Source: an uncultured Pelagibacteraceae bacterium
Lineage (GTDB): Bacteria; Pseudomonadota; Alphaproteobacteria; Pelagibacterales; Pelagibacteraceae
Direction: 5' to 3'
DNA length: 64,000 nucleotides
Assembly: GCA_902634305.1 (NCBI GenBank)
Contig: CACPJJ010000003.1
Span: 31,940 to 95,939, forward strand
The notes under the pieces were generated by a model, which was not told the DNA's origin, searched no databases, and worked only from the letters and a program-made list of their open reading frames with translations. Below are positions 58,541 to 64,000 of the stretch, in pieces (positions within the stretch are counted from its first letter, which is position 1; the number at the start of each line of letters is the position of its first letter). Made by a program: the position numbers and the translations under genes.

Positions 58541-61192
58541 TTAGAAATTTAAAGATATATCACGATGGATAGAGTTACAACTTGCAACAAATTTCGCCTG
58601 TTCTTTTGTTAAACGAGATTGTAATCTTAAACCTATATTATTTTTAATTACCTCATTATATTTTTCAAGTTCTGGCATTAAATTTTGAGCTGCATCTTTT
58701 CTCCAATTTACTTCCTTATCAAACAAAATAAATGCTTCTGAGCTTGCATCTGAGATTTTATTTTCATCTATTTCTTCACTATCAACTAAAGAATATAGAT
58801 CATCTAATCTATTGGCAAATTCCTCTGTACCTGAAATTTCACTTAGTTTTTCAAATAAACTATCTATAATTGTAATTGAATTTTGATAGTTTTTATTATT
58901 AATTTCATATTTTAAATCTTGAATTTCAGATGAAAGTTTTTCTAAATTTTCATGATCTTTTATAAACATAGCAATTTGATCTAGATTATCATATGCCTCG
59001 TCTACATTTTTTTTATATCTTTTTGTTTGAGTATTTTTGGCTTTCTGAATAATTTCAAATTCTTTATTTTTAGATGTCCAATTTTCTGGAATTTGTTTTG
59101 CTATTTCGTCAATTTCTAACTTATAATCTTCAATTCTAAGTTCGATTTTATTTTTTTCAGATAAGTCGTCTTTTTCCAAATTTCTAATTTCCGCTTTTGA
59201 TTTTTCTATTTTTAATTCTATTTTTCTTATTTTCTTTTGTTTTTTTCTTACATTGAAATGAAGGTCTCTATAATCTTCAGCAAATAAGTTATAATCTTCC
59301 TCGGTTTTTTGAAGTTTTTTAACCAGAGCAAAAGTTCCAAGCGCGTTTTCAAAATGTTCCTCAAAAATATCTAATTTATCATTGGGAAGATCTGAAGGAA
59401 CCAGCTGCTCAAAACTTTTTATAGCAGCTGTGATTTTTTGCTCATCATTGTTGTAAATATCAAATTTATATTCTTGTAAACAATGTTGAAGCTTAGGATT
59501 CATTGGAGGTGGGGCCACATGAGATGTTAAGTATGTTCTAGCAGGTAAATAGTTTACTAAACTTGGATAAAAACCTACAATCGCAAGTCCAATTAATTGT
59601 AATACTATGAAAGGAACAACACCTTTCCAAATATTTAAGGTTGTAATAAATTTCGGTGCAACACCTTTTAAATAAAATAAAGCAAAACCAAAAGGGGGAG
59701 TTAAAAAGGAAGTTTGTAAATTTACCCCAATCATTACACCTAACCAAATTGCACTAACATTAGCCCCTGTTTCAGCTAATAATATTGGTGCAATAATAGG
59801 AACAACTACTACTGCAATTTCTATAAAATCAAGGAAAAAACCTAAAAGAAAAATTACTATCATGACAACAATAAATTGAGTCCAAAATCCACCTGGCAAA
59901 TCTTGTAAAAAATCTCTTACTAATTCTTCACCTCCAAAAGCCCTAAACCCTGAAGTTAACATTGCTGCACCTAAAAGAATTATAAATACCATCGAAGTAG
60001 TTACACAAGTTTCAGTAACAACTTCTTTTAAAACATTATCAACTTTATAAGATCTCCAAAAGCTCCAAATTATACCTATTAAAAAGATTAAAGTAAAAAA
60101 ACCTGTTATTAAAATTGCAGTTAAGTTTCTGGTTTCTATGGCTTTAATATTTAAATTATAATTATTTGAAATATAAAAAATTGGAATTAAAGCTATAACT
60201 GTTATTAGCAAAGGATAATATGCATCTTTTTTTCCTTGATGTAGACGATACCCAGCCATTATAGTCGCTCCTATTGCACCAATAGAACCAGCTTGGTTCA
60301 CTGTCGCTATTCCCATTAATATAGATCCAAGAACTGCAAATATTAATGCGAGTGGTGGAATTATTACCATTATAACTTTCATCCAAAATTTAAAATCAAA
60401 TTGACCTTTAAATGGAACAGGAGGGGCTGCTCTAGGATTTAACCTTGCATATACAAATACATACAACATATACAAACCAACTAATACTAATCCAGGCAAT
60501 AACGCTCCAAGAAACATATCTCCAGCACTAGTAGAGCCTACTCTAAACTCACCAGGCATATTAAATTCTCCTGTTATTAATTTATAATCTGCCTGCCTCA
60601 TGGTATTTGCCACATCTGCAGCACTAGCTAATTGGTCTGCAATAATAATTAAAACAATTGATGGAGGGATTATTTGTCCAAGTGTTCCGGATGAACAAAC
60701 TATTCCACTTGCAAGACTTCTATCATATTTATTATTCAACATAGTGGGCAATGAAATTAAACCCATTGCAATTACAGTTGCTCCAACTATTCCTGTAGTT
60801 GCTGCAAGTAATGCCCCAACAAAAATTACTGAAATTCCAAGTCCTCCAGGGATAGGACCAAACAATTGACCCATAGTTACCAAAAGATCTTCCGCAATTT
60901 TTGACTTTTGCAACATTATCCCCATGAAAATAAATAAAGGTATTGCAATTAAAGTATCAGTTTCTACATCCCAATAATTACTCCTAAAATTTGTAATCCC
61001 TGCTGTTAACCATTCTATTGGTCCGTCAGTTGCATAATATGCACCCGCATCCCCTTCAAAAAGATATCCGAAAAAAGCTGCAGCACCTATTGAAATAATT
61101 GCTGAACCTGGTAATGCAAAAGCAACAGGAAAGCCTGATGCCAATGCCACTATCATAATTAAAACAAGTAAAGATAAAAATAAATGTTCCAT
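58541..61192 (-). CDS. dctM: TRAP transporter large permease (DctM-like) with long coiled-coil C-terminal domain
   Basis: Residues 1-559 are a DctM/FcbT3-type permease: FPVAFALPGSAIISIGAAAFFGYL (in outline), FIFMGIMLQKSKIAEDLLVTMG, the SSGTLGQIIPPSIVLII and FLTPPFGFALFYLKG motifs. About 12-14 membrane segments are present. From residue 560 on there is a hydrophilic tail of some 324 residues, Lys/Glu-rich, with heptad-like stretches (RKKQKKIRKIELKIEKSK, LEKLSSEIQDLKYEI). This tail is unusual for the family. The gene lies between dctQ and the MFS gene; three bases separate it from dctQ. Confidence 0.9.
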   Translation of the reverse strand: MEHLFLSLLVLIMIVALASGFPVAFALPGSAIISIGAAAFFGYLFEGDAGAYYATDGPIEWLTAGITNFRSNYWDVETDTLIAIPLFIFMGIMLQKSKIAEDLLVTMGQLFGPIPGGLGISVIFVGALLAATTGIVGATVIAMGLISLPTMLNNKYDRSLASGIVCSSGTLGQIIPPSIVLIIIADQLASAADVANTMRQADYKLITGEFNMPGEFRVGSTSAGDMFLGALLPGLVLVGLYMLYVFVYARLNPRAAPPVPFKGQFDFKFWMKVIMVIIPPLALIFAVLGSILMGIATVNQAGSIGAIGATIMAGYRLHQGKKDAYYPLLITVIALIPIFYISNNYNLNIKAIETRNLTAILITGFFTLIFLIGIIWSFWRSYKVDNVLKEVVTETCVTTSMVFIILLGAAMLTSGFRAFGGEELVRDFLQDLPGGFWTQFIVVMIVIFLLGFFLDFIEIAVVVVPIIAPILLAETGANVSAIWLGVMIGVNLQTSFLTPPFGFALFYLKGVAPKFITTLNIWKGVVPFIVLQLIGLAIVGFYPSLVNYLPARTYLTSHVAPPPMNPKLQHCLQEYKFDIYNNDEQKITAAIKSFEQLVPSDLPNDKLDIFEEHFENALGTFALVKKLQKTEEDYNLFAEDYRDLHFNVRKKQKKIRKIELKIEKSKAEIRNLEKDDLSEKNKIELRIEDYKLEIDEIAKQIPENWTSKNKEFEIIQKAKNTQTKRYKKNVDEAYDNLDQIAMFIKDHENLEKLSSEIQDLKYEINNKNYQNSITIIDSLFEKLSEISGTEEFANRLDDLYSLVDSEEIDENKISDASSEAFILFDKEVNWRKDAAQNLMPELEKYNEVIKNNIGLRLQSRLTKEQAKFVASCNSIHRDISLNF

Positions 61193-61195
61193 AGT

Positions 61196-62179
61196 TTAAC
61201 TTTTTAAAAGTTTATAACTGCTACCCATAAAATAACTTGTAAATTGAATTAACATAGTGACACCAAATACAGCTAAATAAACTGCCATTAGGTAAAGTAA
61301 ATACAATCCATTGGATCCTTGTTGCGTAATTTCAAAAGAAATAACAGGACCATTAATAATACTTGCTTTACCACCCATTCCTAAAAATAAAACGATAAGA
61401 CATAGTGGAATTCCTAACAGCAAAGATCCCATTGAATTTGTCCAGGCTTTTTTTCGTTCACTAAAGCCAGTGTACAAAACATCAACTCTCACATGGCCTT
61501 CGTGCATTAATGCATATGCACTAGCAAAAAGATAAAGGGCAGAGTACCAAAAACGAACTAAATCTCCCTGAAAAGCTTGTTCATACTCAAATATGAATCT
61601 TGATACTACAATAAAAAATTCACTAGCAACAACTAAAACAGCTAACCAAATAAAACCTACTGTTCTTGTAAAGTAACCAATTACAAATGAAATTAATATT
61701 AAAGGAAAATGAATAAAAGTAATTCTAAAGGCTGGAATAACTAATTTAACTTTTAAAGTTTCGCCTAAAATTGGCTCAACTAATTTTTCTACAACCATAA
61801 ATGAAACAATTAAATCTGCGATACCAACAATCAAAACTGCCCAAAAAGATGAACGAATAATATAAGCTGTGAATTTAGTAAGAATTTCTGAGTCAGTTTC
61901 TAAAGTTTGTTTTATAGATCTAAACACATAAAAAATTGCTAATAATATTGAAGCAAAATAAAAAAATAATTGTATGTAGGCTGTTGTTAATAATGAACCT
62001 TCTAAAGGATTACTTAATTTTTTAAATCCAAACAAACCATAATGTGAAAATAATTTTTTAACACCGGGCCATTCGAACCATACTGTTAAAACATTGTTAA
62101 TTAGGAAAATAAAAGTAATAGCTAATATTGAATAACTAAATATTCTTATCAATAAATGTAAATTACTTTTTGAAACCAT
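61196..62179 (-). CDS. dctQ: TRAP transporter small permease (DctQ-like) with extended N-terminus
   Basis: The 327-residue protein is about twice the usual DctQ length. The C-terminal half (about 165-327) is DctQ: VVVSRFIFEYEQAFQGDLVRFWYSALYLF (in part), LMHEGHVRVDVLY and the four-helix pattern. The N-terminal half adds roughly four hydrophobic segments that I cannot assign. It forms the membrane complex with DctM. It follows dctP after a terminator-like hairpin, so it is probably translated at a lower rate than the binding protein. Confidence 0.85.
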   Translation of the reverse strand: MVSKSNLHLLIRIFSYSILAITFIFLINNVLTVWFEWPGVKKLFSHYGLFGFKKLSNPLEGSLLTTAYIQLFFYFASILLAIFYVFRSIKQTLETDSEILTKFTAYIIRSSFWAVLIVGIADLIVSFMVVEKLVEPILGETLKVKLVIPAFRITFIHFPLILISFVIGYFTRTVGFIWLAVLVVASEFFIVVSRFIFEYEQAFQGDLVRFWYSALYLFASAYALMHEGHVRVDVLYTGFSERKKAWTNSMGSLLLGIPLCLIVLFLGMGGKASIINGPVISFEITQQGSNGLYLLYLMAVYLAVFGVTMLIQFTSYFMGSSYKLLKS

Positions 62180-62203
62180 AAAATAAAAAATTCTTGTCTT
62201 ATT

Positions 62204-62229
62204 AAAAAAGGGCCCTAAAAAGGGCCCTT
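62204..62229 (-). terminator. Intrinsic terminator (or attenuator) between dctP and dctQ
   Basis: On the minus strand GGGCCC (62227-62222) pairs with GGGCCC (62215-62210) as AAGGGCCCT/AGGGCCCTT around a short T/A loop, followed by six Ts (62209-62204). Stem GC content is far above the neighbourhood. It lies 29 bases after the dctP stop and 25 bases before the dctQ start. It should end most transcripts after dctP while letting some continue into dctQM. Confidence 0.85.
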
Positions 62230-62257
62230 AATTTTTAATATTATCAAACTTTAAGTA

Positions 62258-63391
62258 TTATAGTCCTAAAGCTCTGTTTCTTTGAGCAATGTATGGTGAG
62301 TCTGACAAGTTTGTCCAAGCACCGATCTCTTTACGCGCTTTAACAAAAGCTTTGTGCGTTCTAGCAGCAAGATCACTGTGTTGTTGAACTTCATCATAAA
62401 CTTCAGCAGCACCTTTAGCAAAAGCATCATAGACTTTGTCATTAAACTTCTCAAGTTTAACACCATGATCATTTATTAAACGACCTAATGCTGCACCATT
62501 TTTAGCATTGTACTCAGCCATAGTGATTTCATCAGCCCAAGCACAAGCAGTTTTAATAATCATTTGGTCTGATTTTGTTAAACCAGTAAACCAAGATTTA
62601 TTAACACCACATGCTAACATCGAACCAGGTTCGTGCATACCAGGATAGTAATAGTATTTAGCAGCTTCATGGAACTTCATAGCCTCATCATTCCAAGGAC
62701 CTACCCATTCAGTTGCATCGATTGCACCTGACACAAGGTTTTCATAAATTTGTCCACCAGGAAGTGAGATTGGAGAACCACCAAGTTTTCCAAGTACTTG
62801 TCCACCTAATCCAGGCATACGCATTTTTAAACCTTTTAAGTCGTTAGCTGATCTAATTTTTTTGTTAAACCAACCACCCATTTGAACTCCAGTGTTACCA
62901 GCTATGAAACTTTGAGTACCAAAGTCATCAGTTAGCTCATCCCAAAGAGCTTGTCCTCCACCATGGTGGATCCAAGCATTGATTTCAGAATATGTGAAAC
63001 CAAATGGGCACGCTGTAAAATATCCAAATGCTGGGTGTTTTTTAACCCAATAGTAGTCTGCACCGTGATACATTTGTGAGTTACCAGAAGCAACCTCGTC
63101 AAATGAGTCAAATGCTTTAACTCTTTCGTTTGCAGCATAATAAGTAACTTGTATTCTTCCGTCACTCATATCGCTTAGTCTTTTTGCAAGTCTTTGTGCA
63201 CCAGTTCCTAGACCAGGAAAGTCTCTTGGCCAAGTAGCTACCATTGCAGCTTCTACTCTTTCAGCGGCAACTGCTGGAGCAGCTAAAGATGATGCGGCTA
63301 CAGCAGCAACACCAGTTGCAGCAGCAGCTTTAAAGAACTTACGTCTTGAAGGTGATTTATTTACCTTCAATGATTTTTTTTCTTTAATCAT
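62258..63391 (-). CDS. dctP: TRAP transporter substrate-binding protein (2-oxoacid/TakP-like, FcbT1 group)
   Basis: The 377-residue periplasmic binding protein begins with a Tat-type signal (SPSRRKFFKAAAATGVAAVA, cut near AVAAE). The mature part has MATWPRDFPGLGTGAQRLA, WFNKKIRSANDLKGLKMRMPG, DATEWVGPWND and YYYPGMHEPGSM, features of the FcbT1/TakP group, whose TakP member binds 2-oxoacids with Na+. Codon use is noticeably richer in GC than neighbouring genes, as expected for a highly expressed protein. Ligand here is inferred. Confidence 0.9.
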   Translation of the reverse strand: MIKEKKSLKVNKSPSRRKFFKAAAATGVAAVAASSLAAPAVAAERVEAAMVATWPRDFPGLGTGAQRLAKRLSDMSDGRIQVTYYAANERVKAFDSFDEVASGNSQMYHGADYYWVKKHPAFGYFTACPFGFTYSEINAWIHHGGGQALWDELTDDFGTQSFIAGNTGVQMGGWFNKKIRSANDLKGLKMRMPGLGGQVLGKLGGSPISLPGGQIYENLVSGAIDATEWVGPWNDEAMKFHEAAKYYYYPGMHEPGSMLACGVNKSWFTGLTKSDQMIIKTACAWADEITMAEYNAKNGAALGRLINDHGVKLEKFNDKVYDAFAKGAAEVYDEVQQHSDLAARTHKAFVKARKEIGAWTNLSDSPYIAQRNRALGL

Positions 63392-63408
63392 ATTTTTTCC
63401 CTCTTATT

Positions 63409-63426
63409 ATTAGTTAATTAACTAAT
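63409..63426. repeat. 18-bp perfect palindrome in the dctP leader
   Basis: ATTAGTTAA followed directly by TTAACTAAT lies 17 bases before the dctP ATG, just upstream of the ribosome-binding sequence AGAGGG at 63403-63398. It may be an operator or a leader hairpin. The rest of the 115-base gap contains a second inverted repeat (63485-63503). Confidence 0.5.
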
Positions 63427-63484
63427 ATTATTTAAGCATATAACTAAGTAAGAGTCATAAAAAAAATGCTCAAAATGAACGTGA

Positions 63485-63503
63485 ATACAATTATAGATTG
63501 TAT
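63485..63503. repeat. Inverted repeat between the oxidase gene and dctP
   Basis: ATACAAT (63485-63491) and ATTGTAT (63497-63503) surround a 5-base loop immediately after the stop codon of the upstream oxidase gene. It lacks a T-run on the minus strand, so it is not a typical terminator; a TATAAT-like -10 on the minus strand overlaps it, with TTGATC 19 bases further upstream, making a promoter possible. Confidence 0.4.
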
Positions 63504-63506
63504 ATT

Positions 63507-64000
63507 TTAGTTTAGATCAAAAACTTTTCCTGGATTCATTATATTGTTTGGATCCATGCTTCTTTTAATTGATTTCATTGCCGTCAAATTGTCAGGATGT
63601 TGTTTCAATAAATAATGTTTTTTTTGTAAACCAATGCCGTGTTCGCCTGTTATTGTGCCTTCTAACTCTAAAGCTTTTTGAATAAGTTTGTCACTATAAT
63701 CTCTTATTAGTTTTTGTTTTTCTTCATCTTTAGGATCATACAAAATAATAGAATGAAAATTACCATCTCCAACATGACCAACCATTGGTGCTATTAATCC
63801 ATTTTCTTTAACATGTTTTTCAGCCCAAGAAACACATTCTACAAGTTTTGAAATTGGAACACATATGTCTGTGGAATATACTTTCATATTAGTTCCTAAA
63901 GCTTTAACTGAATAATAAACATCATGTCTTGCTTTCCACAATTTATTTCTTTCTTCAATAGATTCAGCCCATTTAAAATCACTTCCTCCATTATTTTTAG
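63507..64000 (-). CDS. FAD-linked oxidase C-terminal part (D-lactate/glycolate-type 2-hydroxyacid dehydrogenase), 5' end outside
   Basis: Translation of the complement from the right edge reads KNNGGSDFKWAESIEERNKLW and then WKARHDVYYSVKALG, VPISKLVECV, PMVGHVGDGNFHSIILYDP, TGEHGIGLQKKHYL and DPNNIMNPGKVFDLN. This is the C-terminal cap domain of FAD-linked oxidases (GlcD / D-lactate dehydrogenase family). The N-terminal FAD domain lies beyond 64000. Family members oxidise D-2-hydroxy acids such as D-lactate or glycolate to 2-oxoacids and pass electrons to quinone or cytochrome c. It lies upstream of a TRAP system whose binding protein resembles 2-oxoacid binders. Confidence 0.87.
   Translation of the reverse strand, partial: KNNGGSDFKWAESIEERNKLWKARHDVYYSVKALGTNMKVYSTDICVPISKLVECVSWAEKHVKENGLIAPMVGHVGDGNFHSIILYDPKDEEKQKLIRDYSDKLIQKALELEGTITGEHGIGLQKKHYLLKQHPDNLTAMKSIKRSMDPNNIMNPGKVFDLN

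Noticed and set aside
62266..63165. Other-frame open frames within dctP
   Set aside because: They overlap a strongly conserved binding-protein gene and have no family features or starts with ribosome-binding sites.

Overview
The window is about 64 kb of very AT-rich, tightly packed chromosome from an alphaproteobacterium of the SAR11 clade (Pelagibacterales, Candidatus Pelagibacter-like). The evidence is the base composition, spacers of a few bases, the alphaproteobacterial blocks (F1-ATPase atpHAGDC without Fo genes; rplU-rpmA-obgE-proB-proA-nadD-rsfS-ctpA-rppH; mdh-sucCDAB-lpd joined to sdhCDAB), a class I lysyl-tRNA synthetase, a RegA/PrrA-type regulator, a SAM-II riboswitch on metX, and a DMSP demethylation cluster dmdCBA. 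I see no rRNA, tRNA, IS element, prophage or CRISPR array, and no gap above 300 bases without a gene.

Layout. 1-469: 3'-truncated response regulator (minus). 615-3719: three-gene polyamine operon (class III decarboxylase, deoxyhypusine-synthase-like protein, agmatinase family) behind a hairpin plus T-run. 3723-7199 (minus): YhhQ/VUT transporter, L28, PyrD, class I LysRS. 7292-10828 (plus): TrkH, AmpG-like transporter, NlpC/P60 hydrolase. 10830-12804 (minus): TyrA, HisC. 12878-15383 (plus): SAM-II riboswitch, metX, metW, glyoxalase II. 15394-21986 (plus): the L21 to RppH block. 21983-26771 (minus): F1-ATPase. 26878-50963 (minus): PriA, then the TCA genes (lpd, sucBADC, mdh, mmsA, sdhBADC), asd, dmdABC and leuBDC; transcription runs from leuC towards priA. 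51003-54007 (minus): rplS, trmD, rpsP, ffh, with a structured leader before ffh. 54165-55906 (plus): dapF, ftsY. 55899-58531 (minus): secreted unknown, alpha/beta hydrolase, MFS transporter. 58541-64000 (minus): TRAP transporter with unusually long membrane subunits, preceded by an FAD-linked 2-hydroxyacid oxidase cut by the right edge.

How the genes fit together. Dmd enzymes turn DMSP into reduced sulfur (methanethiol), while asd and metX lead towards O-acetylhomoserine, the carbon acceptor for sulfur in methionine synthesis, and metX carries a SAM-sensing leader. The long 2-oxoglutarate to malate block, F1-ATPase, RegA, TRAP porter and hydroxyacid oxidase are core machinery of an aerobic heterotroph living on small organic acids.

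Most of the window is conserved housekeeping DNA. The items most worth checking are the structured ffh leader, an apparent one-base frame disruption at an A8 tract in rplS, the DHS-like polyamine operon with its possible attenuator, the roughly 324-residue coiled-coil tail on the TRAP large permease, the terminator between the TRAP binding protein and permease genes, and several very short leaders or hairpins at start codons.
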